A DNA stretch of 43,250 bases from Chryseobacterium sp. OSA05B. Lineage in GTDB: Bacteria > Bacteroidota > Bacteroidia > Flavobacteriales > Weeksellaceae. The stretch lies in the NCBI RefSeq assembly GCF_019970065.1, contig NZ_JAHXYH010000010.1, positions 1 through 43,250 of the forward strand, read 5' to 3'. The notes under the pieces were generated by a model that made no database searches, was not told the DNA's origin, and saw only the letters and a program-made list of their open reading frames with translations. This document shows, piece after piece, positions 34,765-42,444 of the stretch (position 1 is the stretch's first letter; every line of letters starts with the position of its first letter). Both the position numbers and the translations under genes were made by a program.

Positions 34765-35475
34765 TTAACTGAAAAAATTATATACAAACGAAATTGAATT
34801 GCTTTTAAGGTTACCTGTAAAGAAAATATATTTCTGAAGTCCTTTCTTTTGTTGATCTGTCAAATAATTATAAATATTATTATTTATTGTTAGCTGAATA
34901 CTTAAATCATAGTTAGTTTTGTCATTTAATATATAATAATCATAAAAGAATGTATCTCCGCGTCTTATATCAAAAATATCTAATTTTATTTTTAGTCTCA
35001 TTTTTTGTTTTGGTGCAAAAAAAATAAGGTGATCCATCACAAACATATTTCTCTTAGCTTCAAAATCACTTTTCAGGTTATTTTCCTTTTTCCATTTAGC
35101 TATTTTCCTTCTTTCTTTAATTTCTTTTTTATCTATTTTTTTAATTAAATATTCATCCTCTCCTATATCATAACTCCGCATTAAAACCGTAAGAGGTTCA
35201 TTAGTTGTGGTGTCCTTAAATAGTAAAGTAGGGGCGAAAAAATTATACGAATGATCAAAAGAAGTAATTTCATTACTAAGTTCATCTACGTTATAACCTT
35301 TAAACTTTTCCTTATCTAAAGGTAAAGCATAATAGTCATTAGTTAAATTAGTAATATCAATTACCATTTCTCCCCTGGATGAGGAACTTTTCTCTAATGA
35401 AACTATTTTAAGATCAATTTGTCCAAAAGATATAATAGATGAAAAGAAGAGCGTAAGAATTATTATTTTTTTCAA
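34765..35475 (-). CDS. Secreted immunity-family protein, unit 5
   Basis: A 236-aa protein starting with TTG at 35475, which overlaps the TGA of the preceding toxin frame (TTGA). There is no ATG before codon 37 and the TTG gives a complete signal peptide (KKIIILTLFFSSIISFGQ), so I accept it. Shared marks with the proteins at 36722-37312 and 39954-40628: a YALPLDKEKFKGY-type N-terminal block, a charged middle, an APKQKMRLKIKLDIFDI-type block and a C-terminal FTGNLKSNSI block. All three follow zincin-type RHS tips, so I read this as an immunity family working outside the cytoplasm. Its toxin partner is inactivated. Confidence 0.7.
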   Translation of the reverse strand: MKKIIILTLFFSSIISFGQIDLKIVSLEKSSSSRGEMVIDITNLTNDYYALPLDKEKFKGYNVDELSNEITSFDHSYNFFAPTLLFKDTTTNEPLTVLMRSYDIGEDEYLIKKIDKKEIKERRKIAKWKKENNLKSDFEAKRNMFVMDHLIFFAPKQKMRLKIKLDIFDIRRGDTFFYDYYILNDKTNYDLSIQLTINNNIYNYLTDQQKKGLQKYIFFTGNLKSNSISFVYNFFS

Positions 35476-36610
35476 TTTTCAATTTTTAATTTAGCACTGT
35501 TAATAAAGATGTTATATCTTTGAATTAAATTACCTATATTATTATTGATAATATCAATCGATATTTGTTCATATCCAGCTTTTTCATTTTTAGCCTCTGG
35601 ACCATGAACTCTGTAAAGATAATCCTTAGCATTTGATATTTTAGGATTACCCCATTTTTCATCCCAAGAATAGGAAATAAACTCTGAAAAATACCCAAAA
35701 GCATTACTTTCATTACGCCCCTTCCTTCCTATGACTTCATAAAATTGTAGTAAAAAATGATCAGTAATTGAATGGTTAATTTAATGCCCAATTGCATAAG
35801 AAAGCGCTAATACATTAGAAATATTATCCATGTTTAATAAAATTATGTAGCCTTCAGCCTTTGCTATAATATCTCTTCTTTTTGTTTTTTCAAAAAATAC
35901 ACTGGCTTCTGGCTTTTGATTGGCAACAACATTGAGTATAGAATTTAGATCACTAAGCAAGCCTACACTTAATATTTTTGAAGCTTGTTCAAATTTTGCT
36001 TTAGTATTCGCTGGATTATCAAATCCAGCCTGCTTTAATTGATCAACCATTGAAAATAAACTACTAACAGAACCACCATTTCCAAAATAAGCCTGAGCAA
36101 AGATAATTCCACTTAAGCTGGTAATAGATAGCCCAGAATATGATCCACCGCCGCCACCGCCACTATTTGCGATATCGTAAAAATATCCCATTCCATCTCC
36201 CAACCCAAGGAAAGCGGAAACACTGGCTCTGTCTCCAGGTCCTAGATAACTGATCATTCCAGTTGTATCCTGATATTACGTCATCATACTTTCTCCATTT
36301 CTACCGGGTGCCTGAATTTTTCTTCCATCAGGATCAATGAACATGATCGGATTATTAGCAGCATAATTATAGGGTGTAAATCTTCTGTACAGCTCAGCAA
36401 GCGGATCTATTACGCCCCACCTACCAATATCTGCCAGATACATTCTGGCACCGTAATTATATATTCTAGTCTCCTAAAGCTACTTTACGTTGTACTCGTA
36501 ATTGTAGGCATTGATCCGGGTAAGTACATTATAACCTTGATGTTTAAACCAAATGGGTAATAAATGTTTTCTTCAAGAACTTCTGGGCTACATGCTGAGG
36601 TTTAGTATAG
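35472..36610 (-). pseudogene. RHS tip with zincin-like toxin, stop at the catalytic Glu, unit 5
   Basis: The RHS core fragment (YYPFGL, GARMYLADIGRWGVIDPLAE, FIDPDGRK) contains decayed codons near 36475 and a TAA at 36278-36276 where unit 2 has Gln (MTQYQ). Linker GYFYDIANSGGGGGGSYSGL is followed by the toxin domain: NMDNISNVLALSYAIGH, then TAA (35783-35781), then INHSITDHFLLQFYEV and, still in frame, FSEFISYSWDEKWGN to a final TGA. Replacing TAA by GAA restores HEINH, the zincin motif HExxH. So the stop replaces exactly the catalytic Glu. The frame after it is intact for about 100 codons, suggesting a recent change. Confidence 0.8.
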
Positions 36611-36721
36611 CATATCCGCTCATTTTCTAAACGGGTTGCATAGTTGTAAATATAATGGTTTATCTTTTTCTAAGATATAAAAGTGATAATTATATGAGGA
36701 CATTAATTCTTTAAAGTTAAA

Positions 36722-37312
36722 TTACCACTTTATATCTTTTCTGTTCTTTAAATTCCACTTTGCCTTAATAGAATTACTTTTAAGTTGACCTGTAAAGTAA
36801 AGAGATTCATTATTATTAGAATTTTGCTCCTTCTTTTTTTCGTTATCAATATAAATTGTTATGCTATAATTTCTATTTTTATCAATATTAAAATAATCAT
36901 ATTTTCCATTTTCGACATTAAATTCAAATGGATTAAATTTGATAGGAATTACTAATTTTTGTTTTGGTTTAATTTCAAATAAACTATTTTTACTTTTTTC
37001 GTCTGGAATTTTTTCACCCTTATTAGCATAATCAATTTCCTTCTCCTCTAACTCTAGTAATTTCGTACCATAATTTATAGTCTTATGTTTATATTTTAAT
37101 TCGATTAGAGGTCTTAAATTATCAAAACTATGATCATGATAAAAAGGTTTGAAACTTGTTGTATCTATGGGAATCTTACAAGTTTTATCACCAGAATTAA
37201 ATATCTCCAATACAATTATTGTAGTACTATTCTTATTTTCAAAAGATTTTATATTTAGCAATAATTGAGATTTTACATTTATTACGGCTAAAAGAAATAT
37301 TAAAAGTTTCAT
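36722..37312 (-). CDS. Secreted immunity-family protein, unit 4
   Basis: A 196-aa protein with a short signal peptide (KLLIFLLAVINVKSQ). It is a homologue of the proteins at 34765-35475 and 39954-40628: CKIPIDTTSFKPFY near residue 48, FEIKPKQKLVIPIKFNPFEF, and C-terminal LYFTGQLKSNSIKAKWNL. It starts 3 nt after the stop of the HEMIH toxin tip, the usual toxin-immunity arrangement. The export signal implies that it protects the periplasm or envelope. No clear terminator follows; the next module begins about 110 nt downstream. Confidence 0.72.
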   Translation of the reverse strand: MKLLIFLLAVINVKSQLLLNIKSFENKNSTTIIVLEIFNSGDKTCKIPIDTTSFKPFYHDHSFDNLRPLIELKYKHKTINYGTKLLELEEKEIDYANKGEKIPDEKSKNSLFEIKPKQKLVIPIKFNPFEFNVENGKYDYFNIDKNRNYSITIYIDNEKKKEQNSNNNESLYFTGQLKSNSIKAKWNLKNRKDIKW

Positions 37313-37315
37313 ATT

Positions 37316-37748
37316 TTATGGCATTTTATAAATTGAATCTAGAAATTTGTATTTTTCTATAAATAAATTATAGGCTTTCGTCCCTAAATCACTTTTGTTT
37401 GTATTAAGTCTATCAGCATATCCTATTTTCACAATATTAATAATATTTAAATTATTCCCGCTTAGTGTTTTATAACCTAAATTATCCATCCAAGTATATG
37501 CTCTATACTCATTGTATAATAAAATAGCATTTGACCCTACAGTTCCATTTCCAAAATGATTTCTCAATGATTTATTTATATTGTATGAATCATATAAGTG
37601 AATCATTTCATGTCCAATAATAAAGGCAAAAGACAACACATTATCAACTTTATTCATATTAAAAGCAATAATGTTTGAATTATTTAATAACTGTCCCGGT
37701 GCTTTAGTTCCTCTATCTTGGAATTCTACAGGTGTGTCTGGAGTAGCT
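37316..37748 (-). CDS. Zincin-like RHS toxin tip (HEMIH), unit 4
   Basis: The frame is open from about 37748 (TPDTPVEFQDRGTKAPGQ) through a Met at 37657 (113 aa from there). The core is NMNKVDNVLSFAFIIGHEMI, with the zinc motif HEMIH, and a likely third ligand in LYNEYRAYTW about 35 residues on. Homologous tips are in units 2 and 5 (same NxxNxLSxAFxxGHE lead-in). Only a scrap of RHS core precedes it (IYSYTDHLENA at 37795-37760), so about 170 residues of core and linker are missing and no proper start is visible. A stored or dying tip rather than a full toxin gene. Confidence 0.65.
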
Positions 37749-37810
37749 TAATCTGGCATTTTCCAAATGGTCGGTATAGCTGTAAATATAAATGTCTTTT
37801 TTTGTTTAAA

Positions 37811-37840
37811 ATAAAACCACTGCGAGAGCAGTGGTTTATT
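37811..37840 (-). terminator. Hairpin terminator between units 3 and 4
   Basis: aaaccactgc (37814-37823) pairs with gcagtggttt (37828-37837), loop gaga, flanked by A and T runs on both sides (ataa / atttta). Confidence 0.75.
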
Positions 37841-37844
37841 TTAT

Positions 37845-38240
37845 TTAAATAGTATTGTATAATTTTCCTTTTCCGTGAATATCAAAATAATATTCATTTA
37901 AGTCTTCATTATCAGGCTGGCAAATAAAATAGTTGAAATTTTATTTTTTTTGAAATTCCTCTATCCAATCTTTTAAGTAATGAATACACATCTTAAAGTT
38001 AGATTCCTTCAAATCCTTTAAATCAAAGAAAAATAAGATTTCAACTTCATCATTATTTCGCCCTAAATTAATAAAATACCCTAGCAATAATTTTCCCCTT
38101 TATATCTAAAAAATCTATACTAAAGAATTTGAATTGATTATATTAATCATTTCATCGAAATCTTTGATTGAATTAATTTCGGGATCAATAAAACTAGCTT
38201 CTTAGGAGTTTAACAATAATTTTCTAAAAAATTAAAATTC
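37845..38240 (-). pseudogene. Decayed immunity-type gene remnants
   Basis: Two minus-strand remnants. The first, 38198-37941, reads ASFIDPEINSIKDFDEMINI, stops, then LGYFINLGRNNDEVEILFFF and ESNFKMCIHYLKDWIEEFQK and a stop. The second, 37935-37845, reads FNYFICQPDNEDLNEYYFDI and HGKGKLYNTI and a stop. They look like C-terminal parts of small acidic cytosolic proteins of the immunity type, left behind the unit 3 immunity gene. Families not recognised. Confidence 0.5.
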
Positions 38241-38293
38241 AATATAGAAAACAATCCTTTACATACTATTTCTATTAATATTTATATAGTATT

Positions 38294-38620
38294 TTAATCA
38301 ATTTCACTTTCTAGGTAGCCAATAACTTCCCCCGAATCTTCACTTAAATAAAAAGTCCCTATATAATTGTTATTGTCAATATTTACTCCTTTTAAAAGAC
38401 TTCCGGAATAATTTTTCAGTCCGAAAAGTAAATTATTCATTTGTTCTGCGAGTTTATGATGTTTATTATCGACTGCATTTCCTTTTCTTATTTTATATAT
38501 TCCAATTAAATTTTCTCTTTCAAATCTGCCATTACTTAGCCTCACGTGATAGTCATTAATTTCTCCTGGTAGATTGACAGTTTGTTTTATTAAATTAAAA
38601 ATATCTTCTATTGTTTTCAT
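38294..38620 (-). CDS. Probable immunity protein for the ART-like tip, unit 3
   Basis: A 108-aa protein without a signal peptide, so cytosolic. It reads MKTIEDIFNLIKQTVNLPGE, INDYHVRLSNGRFERENLIG, then NYIGTFYLSEDSGEVIGYLE. No family recognised. It starts 3 nt after the stop of the ADP-ribosyltransferase-like tip, the normal immunity position. Lack of a signal fits a toxin acting in the cytoplasm, in contrast with the exported immunity proteins of the zincin units. Confidence 0.65.
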   Translation of the reverse strand: MKTIEDIFNLIKQTVNLPGEINDYHVRLSNGRFERENLIGIYKIRKGNAVDNKHHKLAEQMNNLLFGLKNYSGSLLKGVNIDNNNYIGTFYLSEDSGEVIGYLESEID

Positions 38621-38623
38621 ATT

Positions 38624-39034
38624 CTATGGTTTTACGTGTTGTACGTTAGCTCTAATAACAGGCCCGAAAATTAGCCATTCAGCTTCCTGCATTTGTTTTC
38701 CTGTAGCAGATATATTAGGAATAGCGTTTACACCTACTTTAAATCTCTTTGACATTATCACACCAGGCGCTGTTCCATAATTTGTAGCAAAGTCTCTTGC
38801 TGTCCTAGAATCAGTTGTCCAAGATGTCCAAACTGAATAATTATCTCCCATTGCATGGTCATCCATATTCCAATGTGCCATATTTCCTACTCTCAAACCA
38901 TTTGGAATTGCTATACCAAATAATGCTTCATTATACATTATTTGTTGTGTTTTTGAATGTGCATTAGAAGAGACTCCTCTATATAAAAGTATCCCATTTC
39001 TATTAACATCTTCTCCAGATATATCTACTGGCAT
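38624..39034 (-). CDS. ADP-ribosyltransferase-like RHS toxin tip, unit 3
   Basis: The tip domain shows the R-S-E pattern of ADP-ribosyltransferase toxins: LLYRGVSS (Arg), then YSVWTSWTTDSRTARDFA (Ser/Thr strand), then MQEAEWLIFGP (ExE). It is in the same frame as the RHS fragment at 39077-39679, separated by one TAA (39079-39077) and 14 open codons (FAANSKGIVDIPIT), so an ancestral RHS-ART protein was split by a nonsense change. The Met at 39034 is therefore not an original start. Target of modification unknown. Confidence 0.75.
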   Translation of the reverse strand: MPVDISGEDVNRNGILLYRGVSSNAHSKTQQIMYNEALFGIAIPNGLRVGNMAHWNMDDHAMGDNYSVWTSWTTDSRTARDFATNYGTAPGVIMSKRFKVGVNAIPNISATGKQMQEAEWLIFGPVIRANVQHVKP

Positions 39035-39076
39035 TGTTATGGGTATATCTACAATTCCTTTTGAATTGGCTGCAAA

Positions 39077-39679
39077 TTAACTATCTCCATTTAGCATTAA
39101 CGGCAATGCCCAAAGGCTACGGGTTAATGCAGCACCAGTTACAGAATAAAATGCATTTGCATTTATATTAATAATCTTTCCAATCTGAACTACTCTGCTA
39201 ACCTCTGCTCCAGCTAAAATAGTTGTAATACCGGCACCTTTATTGGAACCAAACAAACCTCCAACAAAACTTGCAGCTCTTTGCCAAAAAGTAGGCTTTG
39301 GAGAGGGATTGTTACCTAAGGCAGCCATTGCATTTCTGTACTCTTGTGTCTCACCAAAGGTTTTTGGACTGCCACCCCCATCGGTTCTAAAATAAAATAG
39401 GCCCATTCCGTCACCTAATCCAAGAAAAGCCGCGACACTAGCACGGTCTCCAGCTCCTAGATAACTGATCATTCCAGTAGTAGGCTGATACTGCGTCATC
39501 AGACTTTCTCCATTTCTACCGGGTGCCTGAACTTTTCTTCCATCAGGATCAATGAACATGATCGGATTATTAGCAGCATAATTATAAGGCGTAAATCTTC
39601 TGTACTGCTCAGCAAGCGGATCTATTACGCCCAATCGGCCAATGTCTGACATATACATTCTGGCACCGTAATCATACAT
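39077..39679 (-). CDS. Orphan RHS core end and linker, unit 3
   Basis: A 200-aa open frame from MYDYGARMYMSDIGRLGV, the conserved end of the RHS core (YNYAANNPIMFIDPDGRK), into the class II linker: GLFYFRTDGGGSPKTFGETQ, PTFWQRAASFVGGLFGSNKG, TRSLWALPLMLNGDS, then a stop. The frame is open upstream to about 39830 (ATEILDTRDYYPFELNHTGG), beyond which a frame break (poly-A near 39825) cuts it off. The linker is near identical to the one in unit 1. Without the upstream barrel repeats it cannot make a full RHS toxin; it is probably a recombination donor. Confidence 0.75.
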   Translation of the reverse strand: MYDYGARMYMSDIGRLGVIDPLAEQYRRFTPYNYAANNPIMFIDPDGRKVQAPGRNGESLMTQYQPTTGMISYLGAGDRASVAAFLGLGDGMGLFYFRTDGGGSPKTFGETQEYRNAMAALGNNPSPKPTFWQRAASFVGGLFGSNKGAGITTILAGAEVSRVVQIGKIININANAFYSVTGAALTRSLWALPLMLNGDS

Positions 39680-39885
39680 TCCTGTCTCCTGAAGCTCCTT
39701 TCCGTTGTCTTTATAACTCTGCCAGCTTCCAAAACCACTACTGTTGAGCCCATTTCCTCCGGTATGGTTTAGCTCAAAAGGATAATAATCCCTGGTATCT
39801 AAAATTTCAGTTGCACCTACGCTTTTTTTTTGTAAAACTTGCCCTTAAATTTTCTAGATAGAATTGTAAATATATTAGTTCTGTT

Positions 39886-39926
39886 TCAAATAAAAACCAC
39901 GGCAAAAGGCAATGGCTTATTTTTAT
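39886..39926 (-). terminator. Imperfect hairpin terminator after unit 2
   Basis: aaataaaaaccac and ggcttatttttat flank a degenerate loop; the sequence aligns with the perfect hairpins at 34637 and 37811 but has mismatches. It ends unit 2 and directly precedes the RHS scrap that opens unit 3. Confidence 0.5.
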
Positions 39927-39953
39927 GACCTGAGTATATATTAGTGTTAGGAA

Positions 39954-40628
39954 CTATTGTTTTAATTCAACAAAATTACTCTCAAGTTTTTTGGTAAATA
40001 ATTTATATTTTTTTAGTTTATATTTTTGTGAAGAAGTTAAATACCTATCAATTTCTTTAAACTCACAAAGGCTTAAATTAAACTTATAGTTTTCTGATTT
40101 TTCAAGAATATAATTATAAAAAATTAATTCTTGAGCTGTAATATTGTATAAATCGAGCTTAATATTAAATGAAAATTTTCCTTTTGGCTTCAAATAAATT
40201 AGATTATTAATTAGATTATAATTAATAAGTGAAACATTATAATCTTTGATATTATTATTTTTCCCCCATTTCGATATTTTTTTTTGAAAACTCGATCTTT
40301 TTATATTGATATTATTACTAATAGAATCAAAATTTTCTGAAGTCTTGTAATAACCAATAGTGTAATCTTCTTTTTTACCAGTTGATTTGATAATATTAAC
40401 CATCAGCCCAAAAGAAGGAAACTCTAATTCATGATCAGACAAGTTATTACAATCATCTTCGTAAGGACGAAAATGAAATGCATCTATAGGAAGAACATAG
40501 TTTTCTTTCGACTCATTATAAATGGTTACTTTGGCAATTGAATTTGTTAATCTAAGTTCTAGTCTTAACTGACCAAATATAGAATAAAAAAAGAAAATCA
40601 GAATTAATGTATAGTATTTCGAGTACAT
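39954..40628 (-). CDS. Secreted immunity-family protein, unit 2
   Basis: A 224-aa protein with a signal peptide (YTLILIFFFYSIFGQ). It shares with the proteins of units 4 and 5 the block ENYVLPIDAFHFRPYEDD, the block LKPKGKFSFNIKLDLYNITA and the end KLFTKKLESNFVEL. Its ATG is one base after the TAA of the HEMYGH toxin frame. The paralogues differ strongly in the middle, as expected if each fits one toxin variant. Extracytoplasmic protection is inferred from the signal peptide. Confidence 0.72.
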   Translation of the reverse strand: MYSKYYTLILIFFFYSIFGQLRLELRLTNSIAKVTIYNESKENYVLPIDAFHFRPYEDDCNNLSDHELEFPSFGLMVNIIKSTGKKEDYTIGYYKTSENFDSISNNINIKRSSFQKKISKWGKNNNIKDYNVSLINYNLINNLIYLKPKGKFSFNIKLDLYNITAQELIFYNYILEKSENYKFNLSLCEFKEIDRYLTSSQKYKLKKYKLFTKKLESNFVELKQ

Positions 40629-40629
40629 A

Positions 40630-41586
40630 TTATTTTTTATTTATTTTGTTATTATACATAATTTTCCATTCGTACATTAGACGACCTAAATCTTTGTTGA
40701 CACGATCTATTATAGATTGTTCATGCCCTACACCTTTTGGACCATAGTAAAGTGATACAGCTTCGAAAACACTCTTGCTACCATATCTTGTACTACCTGC
40801 AGAAATTTCCCATTCAATTCCCATAACTTCCTGAAAAAGATTAAAACTCCTTGTACTAGCTTCAGGAATTCTTGTTATCTCACTAAATGTACTTTTAAAA
40901 AAACGATTTGCAAAAACATGTCCATACATTTCATGTCCAAGTGTGAAAGCATAAGATAAAATATTATTAATATTGTTAATGTTTATTAGTACTAATTGTC
41001 CACGTGTAACTGCAGGACTCTTTATTTTGGAATCTTCTACAAATCTAGCTTCTGTAACTTTAAATAACTCAGCTAAAGCTGGTACCTTTTCAAGTAGGAC
41101 ATCTTTGTCTGCATACTTTGCTTTAGTATTCGCTGGATTATCAAATCCAGCCTGCTTTAATTGATCAACCATTGAAAATAAACTACTAACAGAACCACCA
41201 TTTCCAAAATAAGCCTGAGCAAAGATAATTCCACTTAAGCTGGTAATAGATAGCCCAGAATATGATCCACCGCCGCCACCGCCACTATTTGCGATATCGT
41301 AAAAATATCCCATTCCATCTCCCAACCCAAGGAAAGCGGAAACACTGGCTCTGTCTCCAGGTCCTAGATAACTGATCATTCCAGTTGTATCCTGATATTG
41401 CGTCATCAGACTTTCTCCATTTCTACCTGGTGCCTGAACTTTTCTTCCATCAGGATCAATGAACATAATTGGATTATCTGCTGCATAATTATAAGGGGTA
41501 AATCTTCTGTACTGCTCAGCAAGGGGATCTATTACGCCCCATCTGCCAATGTCTGACATATACATTCTGGCTCCGTAATCATACAT
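40630..41586 (-). CDS. RHS core end with zincin-like toxin tip (HEMYGH), unit 2
   Basis: A 318-aa frame from MYDYGARMYMSDIGRWGVID through FIDPDGRKVQAPGRNGE and linker class I (GYFYDIANSGGGGGGSYSGL, FAQAYFGNGGSVSSLFSMVD) into the toxin domain. There the lead-in NINNINNILSYAFTLGHEMY is followed by GH, giving HEMYGH; downstream FQEVMGIEWEIS aligns with the presumed third-ligand region of units 4 and 5. The spacing is HExxxH, one residue longer than the HExxH of its relatives. The RHS core continues upstream to about 41757 with one frame break near 41677. An orphan module; activity uncertain. Confidence 0.75.
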   Translation of the reverse strand: MYDYGARMYMSDIGRWGVIDPLAEQYRRFTPYNYAADNPIMFIDPDGRKVQAPGRNGESLMTQYQDTTGMISYLGPGDRASVSAFLGLGDGMGYFYDIANSGGGGGGSYSGLSITSLSGIIFAQAYFGNGGSVSSLFSMVDQLKQAGFDNPANTKAKYADKDVLLEKVPALAELFKVTEARFVEDSKIKSPAVTRGQLVLININNINNILSYAFTLGHEMYGHVFANRFFKSTFSEITRIPEASTRSFNLFQEVMGIEWEISAGSTRYGSKSVFEAVSLYYGPKGVGHEQSIIDRVNKDLGRLMYEWKIMYNNKINKK

Positions 41587-41778
41587 TCCTGTCTCCTGAA
41601 GCTCCTTTCCATTGTATTTATAACTCTGCCAGTTCCCAAATCTGCTGCTGCTTAACCCGTTTCCTACGGTATGGTTAAGCCGTAGTTGTTTGTATCTAAA
41701 ATTTCAAGAGTAGCTGCGCTGTTTCTAGCGAAATTTACTCTTTGTATTCTCAAGCTTGTTTATATAATAGTTCTTTGT

Positions 41779-41816
41779 TTAAAATAAACCACTGTAAAAA
41801 ACAGTGGCTTATTTAA
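41779..41816 (-). terminator. Hairpin terminator after unit 1
   Basis: ccactgt (41789-41795) pairs with acagtgg (41801-41807); flanking A- and T-rich arms (ttaaaata / ttatttaaa) extend it with one mismatch. Same family as the other array hairpins. The 41817-41901 stretch after the immunity gene holds nothing else. Confidence 0.65.
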
Positions 41817-41901
41817 AAAGAATATGAACGAAACAATCACTCCAGTTGAAAATCATTTTTTTGAGACTTTTTGGACAATCTCATCGGTAGTATCACATGT
41901 T

Positions 41902-42438
41902 TTATAACTCTTCTTTTATGTCTTCTATATAAATACCATTCTTATTTTCATGTAAATACCTTTCTAAAAATACTTTTCCTTCTTTTTCACCACCTAATAT
42001 AGCAATATATCTCATAGAAGCTATGGCAATGAATGATGACATATCTTCAGATTCTAACGACAATATTGGATAAGTAGATTCAAAAAAAATCATTAAATCT
42101 TCCTTGTTTTCGAAGAACAAAGGATCACAATAAAAAATATCAACAAATGAATATATTGCAAATTCTTCCCTTTCCTTAATAAAATTAGATATATTAGATA
42201 AGTAGAAAGAAATTATTTTTTTACGTATAAAAGCTGATATTTCATCTTCGTTATAACCAAACAATTGATAAATCTTGATAAGATCTAATACTAATAGTGA
42301 AACATCCTTTTTTGTCGTATTAAAATAAATTTCATATTCAATTTTAAAATTTTCAATATTAGTATTATAATACTTTTTGTATTGTTCGCCAAGCATAATC
42401 AACTCATCGTCTGTTTTTTCTAATATTTCTTTTAACAT
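41902..42438 (-). CDS. Probable immunity protein, unit 1
   Basis: A 178-aa, Glu-rich, all-helical-looking cytosolic protein (LIMLGEQYKKYYNTNIENFK, LVLDLIKIYQLFGYNEDEIS, FAIYSFVDIFYCDPLFFENK). No signal peptide and no recognised family. It starts 6 nt after the toxin stop of unit 1, so immunity is the natural reading. Strongly acidic composition is common in immunity proteins. Confidence 0.65.
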   Translation of the reverse strand: MLKEILEKTDDELIMLGEQYKKYYNTNIENFKIEYEIYFNTTKKDVSLLVLDLIKIYQLFGYNEDEISAFIRKKIISFYLSNISNFIKEREEFAIYSFVDIFYCDPLFFENKEDLMIFFESTYPILSLESEDMSSFIAIASMRYIAILGGEKEGKVFLERYLHENKNGIYIEDIKEEL

Positions 42439-42444
42439 ATTTTA

